This document shows positions 43,505 through 51,983 of a stretch of 64,000 bases of DNA, one piece after another (the stretch's first letter is position 1; the number at the start of each line of letters is the position of its first letter). The notes below the pieces were generated by a model. It ran no database searches and was not told where the DNA came from. It worked only from the letters and a program-made list of their open reading frames with translations. The position numbers and the translations under genes are program-made. This DNA is from Pseudobdellovibrionaceae bacterium (GTDB lineage: Bacteria; Bdellovibrionota; Bdellovibrionia; Bdellovibrionales; Bdellovibrionaceae), in the NCBI GenBank assembly GCA_019637875.1, contig JAHBUW010000001.1, positions 434,001 through 498,000 of the forward strand, written 5' to 3'.

Positions 43505-43909
43505 ATGACTCCCAAACAGAAACGTATCGTTAAACTTGCGACCTTTGCGCTCATCGCGATTCAAGGTCTTGGCACCCTCTACGCCGTCTCGACACTCCTC
43601 TCGATTCCGCAGTACGGACTGGAAATGAACTACGTGTCGATCGTGCTGGGAGCCGCCGTTTGGCCGGTGATGGTCGGATCGGCTGCCTTCACAAGCTTGC
43701 GCTTTTTGTTTCAGGATAATCACTACGGTTGGATGGGGCTTGTCACCGTCGCGGTCGTGACGTTGCCGAGTCTGTGTTTCCCGGCGTCGGCGGTTTTACT
43801 TTACGTTCTGTTGAGTCCCGCCGTTCGTACGTCGATGCTCAAAAAGATCGACGCCGAATGGGGACTTTCCGAAACGGCAGAGACTCCCGAGAAAAGTCAG
43901 GGCAACTAA
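43505..43909 (+). CDS. Small integral membrane protein of unknown function
   Basis: A 134-residue protein with about three transmembrane helices (about 8-30, 44-66 and 77-100). ATG 43505 follows AAAGGAA at good spacing. An imperfect GC-rich hairpin with a pyrimidine run (43460-43490) lies just upstream and could be a terminator or leader structure. The stop overlaps the convergent SRAP gene by 4 bp. No family recognised. Confidence 0.6.
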   Translation: MTPKQKRIVKLATFALIAIQGLGTLYAVSTLLSIPQYGLEMNYVSIVLGAAVWPVMVGSAAFTSLRFLFQDNHYGWMGLVTVAVVTLPSLCFPASAVLLYVLLSPAVRTSMLKKIDAEWGLSETAETPEKSQGN

Positions 43910-44907
43910 CTGCCGCTCAGGCGGTGACGCAGTTTAGGCAGAGTTTTTTGATCGAGGACGGCGTTCACCTTTGCGGGATCGTCCGTCTTCAGTTCGAGCC
44001 ACTCTTCGGCGGCTTTCTTCGTTAAAAATATTGGTGTGCGGTCGTGACCCGTGCGAGCGACATCCGGGAGTGGCGTATCGGTGATGAGTGCCGCCGAATT
44101 CATCGACTTTCCTGTCTTGTCTTTCCACGTATCCCAAAGGGTCGGGACGTAGAGAATCTCTTCTGACTCGGGAGTGAATTCGACTTCGAGGTTTTCCGGC
44201 CCCGGTTCGCTTTTCGGGCGATCGGGATAGGTTTCGCGTGGCACGAACTCGTAAAAATTCCGAACGCTCAAGACGCCATGGCGTTGGCCGAGCAGATTTC
44301 TCCACCACGGGACGTTGTAAAGCGCGTCCCGTCTTGCGTTGTAACAGCCGTGAAATTTGAGATCGAAGTTTTCGTCTTTGTCGTGCGGGCGAAGCAGGTA
44401 GCGGACGGGGATGACGATCTTTTCGCCGTCGCGGTCCGTGCCGACCATCGAGGTGAATGCGCGCGGAAACACGCGATCAAAATCGACGATTTTCTTTTCG
44501 CCGTCCTTATCCGCGACGGCATCCAGAATGCCTTCGTGCCTTGCGAGCTCACTGGTCAACTTTTCGATTTTATTGAGCGAGACGCGTAGATCGTTTTCGG
44601 CTTTCTTTGTCGTCTTCACCGCGAGTTTCGTGCGAGAGTCATCACGACGGGCCACCTGTTTCAGAATCTCTTCGCGCAAACGTTCGGCTTCGTCCCGATG
44701 CCACGTCAGGATGGCATCGCGGCCGCGTTTTTCGGACTCGGTCTTCGCGCCTTCCAGAAAATCCATCTCTAGGCCCACACCCAGCAGAAGTTTTTCGCCT
44801 TCCATGCGGCGGACGAATAGTTCCGTGTAATCGTCAGTCTGAATGCGCGCGGCGAACAGAACGCCCAGTTTTTTCGCTCGTTGCTGAATGATTGCCGAAA
44901 AGCACAT
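43906..44907 (-). CDS. yedK: SOS response-associated peptidase (SRAP/YedK/HMCES family) with charged insertion
   Basis: SRAP proteins crosslink to abasic sites in single-stranded DNA through Cys2. Cys2 is present (MCFSAII). Other active-site parts are FHGCYNARRDAL, VRNFYEFVPRE (catalytic Glu) and ARTGHDRTPIF (catalytic His). At 333 residues it is longer than YedK (about 220). The extra length is a charged, helical insertion at about residues 50-135 placed before the RYLLRP segment. The role is protection of abasic sites at stalled replication forks; regulation not seen. Confidence 0.9.
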   Translation of the reverse strand: MCFSAIIQQRAKKLGVLFAARIQTDDYTELFVRRMEGEKLLLGVGLEMDFLEGAKTESEKRGRDAILTWHRDEAERLREEILKQVARRDDSRTKLAVKTTKKAENDLRVSLNKIEKLTSELARHEGILDAVADKDGEKKIVDFDRVFPRAFTSMVGTDRDGEKIVIPVRYLLRPHDKDENFDLKFHGCYNARRDALYNVPWWRNLLGQRHGVLSVRNFYEFVPRETYPDRPKSEPGPENLEVEFTPESEEILYVPTLWDTWKDKTGKSMNSAALITDTPLPDVARTGHDRTPIFLTKKAAEEWLELKTDDPAKVNAVLDQKTLPKLRHRLSGS

Positions 44908-44956
44908 GGGAGAGCCTCCGGCTGGAAGTCTATGCCGGAGAAAACGGTGCGTGCAA

Positions 44957-46771
44957 TTACAGTTTGTTGAGGCGATCGAGGAAGCGGACCGGCTCTTCGA
45001 ATTCGGTGAGCGTCAGGTCCTTGCGGAACTCGCCCTTCGCGTCGATCAGGACGACCCACGGCAGTCCCAGGATTCCGTAGCGTTTTTTGTAGATCGCGAG
45101 CTGTTCGGAGTCGCGAGTCGCGTCGAAACGTAGACGTACGAAGTTTTGGGTGGCGTCGATCACGCGGGGATTCACGAAGGTGATGCGGTCGAGCTCGTGG
45201 CAAGCCGCGCACCAGTCGGCGTAGAAATCGATGACGACGGGTTTGCCTTGGCGTTTCGCTTCGTTGATCGCTTGATCGTTCAAATCTTGCCAGATGATTC
45301 CGGGGACTTTGTCGCCCGCCATGGGAAGTCCGCTCATCGATTGGCTCGACAGCATCGGGCGCAGATCGAAGATCCCGACGATCATCAGGAAACTTCCGAA
45401 CATGAGCATCGCCCAGCCCGCGCCCTTCGCGATTTTTTGGAACGGGGACTCGATGGTCTTTTGGAACGCGCCACCCAGGCTTCCCAGAATGATGAGGCCG
45501 ACCGCGAGCGCGATGTCGAATGTCCGCTGGGGCATGAGCAGTTCGAGGTGATAGTAGAACGCGCCCAACATCAAAAGGCCCGAGACGTTTTTCACGCCGT
45601 TCAACCAGCCGCCGGATTTCGGAAGTTTCTTCGAGAGATTGGTGAAGAGTCCCAACGCCAAGAAGAGTTGCCCCATTCCGAACGCGAAGACGAAGAGAAG
45701 TGAGAAGCCGAGGAGCAGGTTTTGCGACTGCGCCACGTACGCGAGGATCCCCACGAGGATCGGGCCGACGCAGGGACTGGCGACGATGCCGCTGATGAGG
45801 CCCGTGACAAAGGCGCCGAGATTTCCGCTCAGCGAATGGCCTTTACCGAGGGCGCGTTGCAGGCGGTGGGGGACTTCGATCTCGTAGAATCCGAAGAGCG
45901 AAAGCGCCATCGCGAGGAAGACCGCGCAAACCGCCCCCAGTACCCACGGCGAACTCATCGCTGAACCGAACAGCGCGCCGGTGCTGGCCGCAAAGACGCC
46001 GAGAATCGAGTAGGTCGTCGCGATCCCGAAAACGTAAGCGAGACTCCGCAGAAAACTTTGCGCGCGCGTGCGGCGCTGCGAATCCTTCGCGAGGACCGCG
46101 AGCGTGATCGGGATCATCGGGAAGATGCAAGGCGTGAAGCTCGTCAGGATCCCCGCGATGAAAACGAAGAAGAAGGTCCAGCCAAGACCGCGCGAGAAGG
46201 CCTCTTCGAAACTCTGTTCGAACATGCCCGCCGATTGCGGATTGGCGGGGAGAGCTTTCGCGGGTTTCGCGTCACCCTTGATCGAGTAGTTCAGTTTGAT
46301 CGGAATCGTTTTCGGAAAAAGACAGAAGGTTTTCGTGCAGGCTTGGTACGTCAGGTTCAGTTCGAGGACGCCATCACGGTTCGGCGATTTCGGAACGCCG
46401 ATCGCGGCGGTCAGCGTGGCTTCGTCGATGACGCCGCGACGCTGGCGTTTCGAGAAGTCGTCGTAGAACTCCTGAATCGGCGAGATGTGGTACTTCGCGA
46501 CTTGGAAGCCTTCGTCTTTGGCGGTCGTGATTTTGAATTGATCTTCGTACGCCTTATATTCAGGCAGAAGCTTCAGCTTGATTTGCACTTCGACGATCTG
46601 CTCGGGCTCGATCTCGGAAGGATTGAGTTTTGCGGTGACGGTGAGGGGATCGACTTCCATCCGATGTGCGGCGGCGTTCTCGCCTTTCACAAACGGGTTT
46701 GCCTTCTGCGCGTGCGCAGGTGCCATCACGACGGCAAGGCTAACTAATAGAGTCGCAAGCACGGTTCCCAT
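44957..46771 (-). CDS. dsbD: Thiol:disulfide interchange protein DsbD
   Basis: DsbD carries electrons from cytoplasmic thioredoxin to the periplasm. A signal peptide (about residues 1-21) is followed by the N-terminal immunoglobulin-like domain with the Cys pair in CTKTFC. Eight transmembrane helices (about 185-450) hold the redox Cys residues in TPCIFPMIP and SPCVGPILV. The C-terminal thioredoxin-like domain has YADWCAACHELD. From ATG 46771, with GAAGGGG upstream, it is 604 residues, near normal. Transcription is divergent from motA. Confidence 0.93.
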   Translation of the reverse strand: MGTVLATLLVSLAVVMAPAHAQKANPFVKGENAAAHRMEVDPLTVTAKLNPSEIEPEQIVEVQIKLKLLPEYKAYEDQFKITTAKDEGFQVAKYHISPIQEFYDDFSKRQRRGVIDEATLTAAIGVPKSPNRDGVLELNLTYQACTKTFCLFPKTIPIKLNYSIKGDAKPAKALPANPQSAGMFEQSFEEAFSRGLGWTFFFVFIAGILTSFTPCIFPMIPITLAVLAKDSQRRTRAQSFLRSLAYVFGIATTYSILGVFAASTGALFGSAMSSPWVLGAVCAVFLAMALSLFGFYEIEVPHRLQRALGKGHSLSGNLGAFVTGLISGIVASPCVGPILVGILAYVAQSQNLLLGFSLLFVFAFGMGQLFLALGLFTNLSKKLPKSGGWLNGVKNVSGLLMLGAFYYHLELLMPQRTFDIALAVGLIILGSLGGAFQKTIESPFQKIAKGAGWAMLMFGSFLMIVGIFDLRPMLSSQSMSGLPMAGDKVPGIIWQDLNDQAINEAKRQGKPVVIDFYADWCAACHELDRITFVNPRVIDATQNFVRLRFDATRDSEQLAIYKKRYGILGLPWVVLIDAKGEFRKDLTLTEFEEPVRFLDRLNKL

Positions 46772-46972
46772 GTCCCCTTCTCTTCGGCGGAGTGGATTCT
46801 CAGTATAACCCGGATTCGAGGGCTGGACCAGACTTTGGGCGGTCTTTTGCGGTGCGGGCTTCACAATTGTGAAAGTGCCCGGCGCGGCGAACGTCCAGAA
46901 AACCGTCTAGGTTTCCCGCGTCGCCTTATTTCGAAATGGGGACCTGCCGAAAGAATAGTCGAGAGGTACCAC

Positions 46973-47839
46973 ATGGGTTTTGTAGGAATTCTCGTCGTCT
47001 TCGGAACGGTCTTTGGCGGCTTCGTCATTGCTGGCGGTCATATGTCCGTCATCCTGAAAGCCGCGCCGATCGAGATGTTGATCATCGCCGGTGCCGCTTT
47101 GGGTGCATACCTGATCGCGAATCCGATGAAGACCATCAAAGCCGGCGTTAAAATGAGCATCCACGCGATGACCGCGAAAGGTCCCGCGAAACAGGATTAC
47201 GTCGAGCTGTTGCAGATGATGTTTCAGCTGTTCCAGTTGTTCCGTAAAGACGGACCCCAGGCGGTGGAAAAACACATCGAGACTCCGGACAAATCGGAAA
47301 TCTTCAATGCATATCCCAGCTTCATGAAGAACCACCATGCGGTGCACTTCCTTTGCGATACCATGAAGATCACGCTGTCGGCGGATCTGTCGCCGTACGA
47401 TGTCGACGATCTTTTGGACGGCGATATCAAGGCGATCCACTCGGAAGAACATGCGGCCCAGCACGCGGTGCAAACCGTCGCGGACGGGTTTCCTGGACTG
47501 GGGATCGTCGCCGCGGTCTTGGGTATCGTGAAAACGATGGATCACTTGACGGAAGGGACGGAAGTCATCGGTCGCTTGGTCGCATCCGCCCTGGTCGGAA
47601 CGATGCTCGGGGTCTTCTGCGCCTACGGTTTGATCGCGCCCACGGCGTCGAAAATCGGCGCGGATGCGGATGCCGAAGGTCGCTATTTGAGCGTCATTAA
47701 GGCCGCGTTGATCGCACTGCAAAAGGGCGCACCGCCGCTCGTTTGCGTCGAGTACGCTCGCCGCACGATTCAACCTGAAGAGCGCCCCAGCTTCGAAGAA
47801 CTCGACAAGGCGACGAAAGAAATCAAGAAGGCCGCGTAA
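46973..47839 (+). CDS. motA: Flagellar motor stator protein MotA
   Basis: MotA forms the proton-channel stator with MotB and generates torque on FliG. There are four transmembrane segments with a large cytoplasmic loop (about residues 60-165). The C-terminal helices carry PGLGIVAAVLGIVKTM and GRLVASALVGTMLGVF, with the channel Pro residue. ATG 46973 has GAGAGG upstream. Length 288 is normal. Its stop codon overlaps the motB start (TAATG). Confidence 0.95.
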   Translation: MGFVGILVVFGTVFGGFVIAGGHMSVILKAAPIEMLIIAGAALGAYLIANPMKTIKAGVKMSIHAMTAKGPAKQDYVELLQMMFQLFQLFRKDGPQAVEKHIETPDKSEIFNAYPSFMKNHHAVHFLCDTMKITLSADLSPYDVDDLLDGDIKAIHSEEHAAQHAVQTVADGFPGLGIVAAVLGIVKTMDHLTEGTEVIGRLVASALVGTMLGVFCAYGLIAPTASKIGADADAEGRYLSVIKAALIALQKGAPPLVCVEYARRTIQPEERPSFEELDKATKEIKKAA

Positions 47840-48774
47840 TGGCAGCAGAGAAGAAGGGTCAGACGATCGTCATCAAGAAGATCTACAACGCCGCCGGGCA
47901 CCACGGCGGTGCTTGGAAGGTCGCGCTTGCGGATTTCATGACGGCACTGATGGCCTTCTTCCTCGTCATGTGGCTGCTCGGTCAATCCACGCAAACCAAA
48001 AAAGCGGTTTCGGATTACTTCTCTACGCCGTCGGTCATTGAATACAGCTTCCAGAATTTCGGGGTGGAGCTCACTCTCGAAAAACTGTTCCTGGATCTAT
48101 TGAGCGAGCCGCTGAAGGCGTTCCAAAGCTTCCTGGAGCCCATCGACAAGACACCGAACGTTTTCGACTTTGGATCGCAGAAGGTCGTCGCGGCTTACAT
48201 GGCCGATCAGATCGGGGACATCGCGAAGAACGTGTCGATCACGCCGGACGGGATCGAATTCGACATCATCGACAGTGAGATGTTCATTCCGGGAACCGCG
48301 ACGCCGAACGAGGGGTTTACGCGGATCATGACGCAGATGAAAGCCGTGACCGAAGGTCTGGCGGATTCCACCGTCGCGATCGAGTCACGTCTGTGGAACG
48401 AAAGCGTGCCGGGCAGCGATCACGGGCAGGCCAAGAACGTGGCGACCGAACGTTTGTCGTTGATTCGCGCGAAAGTGCAGTCGACGTTCGAAAATCCGTC
48501 GAACGACATCGCGGGCAGCACCAACGTGCAATCGAAAAAGGGGTTCGTCGAAGGGCAGGGCACGCGTCCCGCCGGGATGATCCACTTCAAGATCCAGCAG
48601 AAGCCCCAGCGTGCGGACGGCAAGCCGACCAAGAAGTTGGAAACGCTGTTCGGGGCTTCCGATCCTTCGATGAACGTCTACGACAACTTCGTGAAGCAGG
48701 TTTCGGGGCAGAAAAAACGCCAAGCCGCGAGCGAAGAAGACTCCACGCAAAAAGAAGAGTCGCGCGAGCAGTAA
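47839..48774 (+). CDS. motB: Flagellar motor stator protein MotB (divergent peptidoglycan-binding domain)
   Basis: MotB anchors the stator to peptidoglycan and bears the proton-binding Asp. The N-terminal helix is present as VALADFMTALMAFFLVMWLL, with the essential Asp in LADFMTALM. The plug/linker follows. Where an OmpA-like domain should show TGHTD and a downstream Arg, this protein reads VAIESRLWNESVPGSDHGQ and ATERLSLIRAKV. So the fold may be kept but the peptidoglycan-binding residues are not seen. It overlaps motA by 1 base. Confidence in MotB itself is high because of the helix and neighbour. Confidence 0.9.
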   Translation: MAAEKKGQTIVIKKIYNAAGHHGGAWKVALADFMTALMAFFLVMWLLGQSTQTKKAVSDYFSTPSVIEYSFQNFGVELTLEKLFLDLLSEPLKAFQSFLEPIDKTPNVFDFGSQKVVAAYMADQIGDIAKNVSITPDGIEFDIIDSEMFIPGTATPNEGFTRIMTQMKAVTEGLADSTVAIESRLWNESVPGSDHGQAKNVATERLSLIRAKVQSTFENPSNDIAGSTNVQSKKGFVEGQGTRPAGMIHFKIQQKPQRADGKPTKKLETLFGASDPSMNVYDNFVKQVSGQKKRQAASEEDSTQKEESREQ

Positions 48775-48783
48775 GCGCGAACA

Positions 48784-48827
48784 CTAAAACGTCGCGCTTA
48801 TTAGCACGAGCATTAGAAAGTCGCGCT
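48784..48827 (-). repeat. Duplicated 3' end of the TorF-like gene
   Basis: The end of the barrel gene (minus of 48813-48827, AGCGCGACTTTCTAA) is repeated with two changes at 48784-48798 (AGCGCGACGTTTTAG), 29 bp downstream. The second copy also pairs with the motB end to form an 8-bp stem (48773-48780 with 48792-48799). Confidence 0.55.
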
Positions 48828-49520
48828 GAATCTCAGGAAAAAGAAGGGGCCGGCGCGGCTGCCGAATTGTCCGCTGGCGCTGTTGTAGGTCCCGACGAAT
48901 TCGTACTTCAATCCCGCCAAACGGTAACCCAGGCTCGCGACCACGTCGAAGTAGTTGCTGAAGTCCGGATCGCTCAACATATTGTAGCCGAAGCCGGTGA
49001 GCATCGTGAAGTCCGTGGCGAGTTCCCATTCTTTTTCGAAGCCGTAACGGATGGAATCGTAGCCGGTGCCTTCCCAGTTTTCGATTCGGTCGTACATCAC
49101 GTGATACTTGAATAGATTCAGATCGAGGCCCGTGATCGCGCCGTTGCGCGTGCCCGCATTGTAATAGCGGTTGAAGTCGTAACGTGCCGTCAGGTCGGCG
49201 TTGGACGTGAAGATGAAGCGGTAAGCGGCGAAAAGGCGCAGATTCACGGAATCATCCGTGCCCGTGAACTTCACGTTCGATCCCCAAAGGCCGAGCTGGA
49301 ACTGCTCCCATTTGTAGCCGAGCGTCGTTTGCACGACGGGGGAGCCTTCGGTTTGCGTGAGTCCCTGTTCGACGTGATTCGTCGCGATGGCGACGCGTGC
49401 GAAGAGCTTTCCGGGTTGGAATTCGTCTTTGGCGGTGGTGCTTTGGGCATGGACACGCGCGCAGCAAAGCGACAGCGCGACCAATATCATGACTCCGGAA
49501 AACCGGGACCGAGGGCTCAT
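48813..49520 (-). CDS. TorF-family putative outer-membrane porin
   Basis: A signal peptide (residues 1-25, ending HAQS) leads into a beta-barrel with the TIGR02001/Gcw_chp pattern: ARVAIATNHVEQGLTQTEGSPVVQ, then KWEQFQLGLWGSNVKF. Alternating strands continue to FFFLRFSATF, ending in Phe as barrels do. Length 235 fits. The family is found in many Proteobacteria, and transport substrates are unknown. It converges with motB with 38 bp between. Confidence 0.78.
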   Translation of the reverse strand: MSPRSRFSGVMILVALSLCCARVHAQSTTAKDEFQPGKLFARVAIATNHVEQGLTQTEGSPVVQTTLGYKWEQFQLGLWGSNVKFTGTDDSVNLRLFAAYRFIFTSNADLTARYDFNRYYNAGTRNGAITGLDLNLFKYHVMYDRIENWEGTGYDSIRYGFEKEWELATDFTMLTGFGYNMLSDPDFSNYFDVVASLGYRLAGLKYEFVGTYNSASGQFGSRAGPFFFLRFSATF

Positions 49521-49621
49521 CCCTTAAGTCTAATGTGAAGGCGTGGCCGTTTGGCAGAGCCGGGTCGCGAAATCCCACGCAAGCTGGACTTTGGTGAGGC
49601 GACCCGCTACATTCGGTGCCC

Positions 49622-50449
49622 ATGTCACTCGCGACTCCTTGGAAAGACGTTACTTTCGTGGCCTTCGATACCGAAACTTCGGGCGCTTTTCCCGTGGGTT
49701 TTGAGATCGTCGAGATGGGCGCGGTCAAATGGAAGAACGGTCAGATCCTCGATCGGTTCCAAGCGCTGATCAAACCCAGCGTCCCCATGGGGGAAGAGGT
49801 CATCAAGATCCACGGCATCACGAACGAGATGGTCGCCGATGCGCCGCCTTTGAGCGAGGTTTTACCGAAGTTCATGGAGTTTCTGGGCGACGCGGTGATC
49901 ATCGCACACCATGCGCCGTTCGATCTGGGCTTTTTGGTTTACGATTTGGAGCGCGCGGGCCTGAAGGTGCCGACCACGCCGGCGCTGTGCTCGAGTCTGC
50001 TCGCCCGTCGCATGATCACGGAAAGTGAAAACCACCGCCTGCAAACCTTGGTGAAGGTGCTGAATCTCGGCGAGAACACCGCGCACCGTGCGCTCGACGA
50101 TGCGGAATCGTGCCAGCGCCTGAGCGAGATCATCTTCGCCCGCGTGGGTGCGGACGCGACGCTTGCGGAAATCACCAACAAGATGGCGAAGCGGGTCGTC
50201 TGGAGCGACTATACGCTTTTGAACTCGGGCCAAGAGAATCTGAAAACCTTGGTCGAAGCGGTTCGTAGCAAAAAAGACGTCGATTTCGTCTATGGTGGCG
50301 GCTCGAACAAAGGCCTCACCCGGCGTATGACCCCCATCGGCGTCGTCCGCAACCCTGATGGCGACTTTGTTCAGGCCATCTGCCATATCGACCGCGCCAG
50401 CAAACGTTTCTACGTCGGCCGCATGACGGATCTGCAAATCGTTTATTAG
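49622..50449 (+). CDS. DnaQ-like 3'-5' exonuclease fused to a WYL-type domain
   Basis: Residues about 10-175 form a DEDDh exonuclease: VAFDTETSGAFPVGFEIVEMG (Exo I), VIIAHHAPFDLGFL (Exo II) and AHRALDDAESC (Exo III). Residues about 200-275 resemble a WYL domain: LKTLVEAVRSKKDVDFVYGG, RRMTPIGVVRNPDGDF and DRASKRFYVGRMTDL. WYL domains bind nucleic acid or nucleotide ligands in defence and DNA-damage proteins. Start ATG 49622 is preferred over GTG 49616. The gene is convergent with the HAMP protein, 1 bp apart. It is not an obvious DNA polymerase epsilon. Confidence 0.75.
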   Translation: MSLATPWKDVTFVAFDTETSGAFPVGFEIVEMGAVKWKNGQILDRFQALIKPSVPMGEEVIKIHGITNEMVADAPPLSEVLPKFMEFLGDAVIIAHHAPFDLGFLVYDLERAGLKVPTTPALCSSLLARRMITESENHRLQTLVKVLNLGENTAHRALDDAESCQRLSEIIFARVGADATLAEITNKMAKRVVWSDYTLLNSGQENLKTLVEAVRSKKDVDFVYGGGSNKGLTRRMTPIGVVRNPDGDFVQAICHIDRASKRFYVGRMTDLQIVY

Positions 50450-50450
50450 A

Positions 50451-50960
50451 TTACTTATCTTTGGGCAGCGCCCGATTGATCGCTTCCGCGAGTTCGTGGA
50501 AGTAGTCCTTCTCGCGGAACGTGATGAAACGTTTGTTCTTGGGGTTCTCGCCGACGGAGTTCAGGTAGTTGCAGGCGTGATAGATGGGGCCGGCGATCCG
50601 GTGCGAGACGAGCAGCAGGAAGCTCATGATGATGAAGCTGACGGCGACGAGCACCATGACGAACCAGGGGAACATCAGGGAGTGCAGGCCTTCGATGGCT
50701 TCGACGAGATTCGCTTCGGTACCGCGTTTTTCGATCACGATCTGCGAAACCTGGAACAAGAAGAACGTCTCGTAGAAATAGAAGAGTGCGGTGACGATGA
50801 CGATCAGAAGCAGGCCCTGCACCATCACGCTGAGCTGGAAGCGGGGATTGATCAGGAGGATGCGACGGCGATTTGCCGCCGCTTTGGCTTGCTCGATGAT
50901 CGGATCGCTTGCGGTACCGGTTCCGGTGCTCTTCTTGGTGTCGTCGCCCACGGTTTTCAT
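50451..50960 (-). CDS. Two-helix membrane HAMP protein
   Basis: A 169-residue protein with two transmembrane helices (about 45-70 and 95-120) and a short HAMP-like cytoplasmic region starting SHRIAGPIYHACNYL. The N-terminal segment has INPRFQL just before the first helix. No kinase, methyl-accepting or GGDEF output follows. The same elements, VNKKFQL and SHKIAGPIY, occur in the C-terminal half of the LspA fusion 21 bp upstream, so the two domains are paralogous. It may be a sensor or adaptor that oligomerises with the fusion. Confidence 0.7.
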   Translation of the reverse strand: MKTVGDDTKKSTGTGTASDPIIEQAKAAANRRRILLINPRFQLSVMVQGLLLIVIVTALFYFYETFFLFQVSQIVIEKRGTEANLVEAIEGLHSLMFPWFVMVLVAVSFIIMSFLLLVSHRIAGPIYHACNYLNSVGENPKNKRFITFREKDYFHELAEAINRALPKDK

Positions 50961-50981
50961 CTCGTCCTCGGGTGATTTGTA

Positions 50982-51977
50982 TTAAGCGGAGTGTCTCGCG
51001 TTCGGGTCCGGAGAGGGCAGCGCTTCCACCGGCGTTTCGCGACCGACCTCGGGCGCGGCGGGCGCCAAAGGACCGCGCAGTTCCGTCATTTTGTCCTGAA
51101 TCTGGCGATGCAAGGCTTCGAGCTGTTTGAACTCGTCCTTCGCGCGGAGTTTCAGCGGTCGCATGTCCTTGCCGCTCTCCAGATTGCGTAAGGTCTCGAG
51201 CATGGAGCGCTCGAAAGCGTAAATGGGACCCGCGATCTTATGTGAGATGACTTTCCCCACCGTGAAGAGACCGAGCGAGAAACCGACGCTGATCAGGGCG
51301 AAGACCTGCGCGAACGGCATCACGTACTTGTCCAAGCGGGGATCGTTCTCGCCCAGCAGGTCGATCAGCGCGACGCGGATGTAGGTGAAGCTGAAAACCA
51401 TCGTCACGAGCGAGATTCCGAGGCCGACCCCGAGCAGGATCGCGCAGTATTTGAGCTGGAATTTCTTGTTCACCCAGTACTGCTTGCGGATGTTGTTTTC
51501 GGGCCAAATCAAGTCGCCGTCCTTGAAGACGCCGATCAGGATCAGGGCGTAGCCGACCCACTGAAGGGCGTCCGCGACGTTGAAGACCGGGGACTGCCAT
51601 CTTTCATTGCCGATGACGATGAAGTCGACGACTTCGCCCCACAGGATGCGGTCCGTGACGTTCCCCATGATGCCGCCGAGGACGATCGACAGACCCGTGC
51701 GGAGTTTCATGGTTTTGATCGGGAGCAGGAATTGGATCAAGGCGTAGATGCAAACCAGGAACGCGCCGGCAGTCGACAGCGACACGATCCGCAGGAATTC
51801 CGGCAGATTCGAGAACAGCCCGAGCATCGCGCCTTTGTTATGGTGAAGTACGAAATGCAAATACTCGTACTGCGAGACGGTGCCTTGAATACCGACGGCC
51901 CACATCTTCGACAGACGATCGAGCGCCCACGTCACCGCTAACGGAAAAAATACGACAACCCAGTCTTCTCTTCTCAT
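50982..51977 (-). CDS. lspA: Signal peptidase II (LspA) fused to a TM-HAMP module
   Basis: Residues 1-155 are lipoprotein signal peptidase: DRLSKMW near residue 20, LHHNKGAMLGLF (about 43-54), GGIMGNVTDRILWG with catalytic Asp109, and FNVADA with catalytic Asp136. Residues about 168-300 add VNKKFQL, two further transmembrane helices (about 177-200 and 220-243), then SHKIAGPIYAFERSMLE and a HAMP-like region ending DEFKQLEALHRQIQDK. LspA normally has about 160-170 residues and four helices, so this is an unusual fusion. Its gene starts 6 bp after the GGDEF gene's stop codon. ATG 51977 is the natural start. Confidence 0.88.
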   Translation of the reverse strand: MRREDWVVVFFPLAVTWALDRLSKMWAVGIQGTVSQYEYLHFVLHHNKGAMLGLFSNLPEFLRIVSLSTAGAFLVCIYALIQFLLPIKTMKLRTGLSIVLGGIMGNVTDRILWGEVVDFIVIGNERWQSPVFNVADALQWVGYALILIGVFKDGDLIWPENNIRKQYWVNKKFQLKYCAILLGVGLGISLVTMVFSFTYIRVALIDLLGENDPRLDKYVMPFAQVFALISVGFSLGLFTVGKVISHKIAGPIYAFERSMLETLRNLESGKDMRPLKLRAKDEFKQLEALHRQIQDKMTELRGPLAPAAPEVGRETPVEALPSPDPNARHSA

Positions 51978-51983
51978 GCCCCT

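Noticed and set aside
46835-46972. Longer N-terminus for MotA
   Set aside because: The extra 46 residues have no hydrophobic match to MotA; ATG 46973 has a ribosome site.
46920-46972. Sigma-28 promoter before motA
   Set aside because: GCCGAAAG resembles the -10 GCCGATAA, but no TAAAGTTT-like -35 lies at the right distance.
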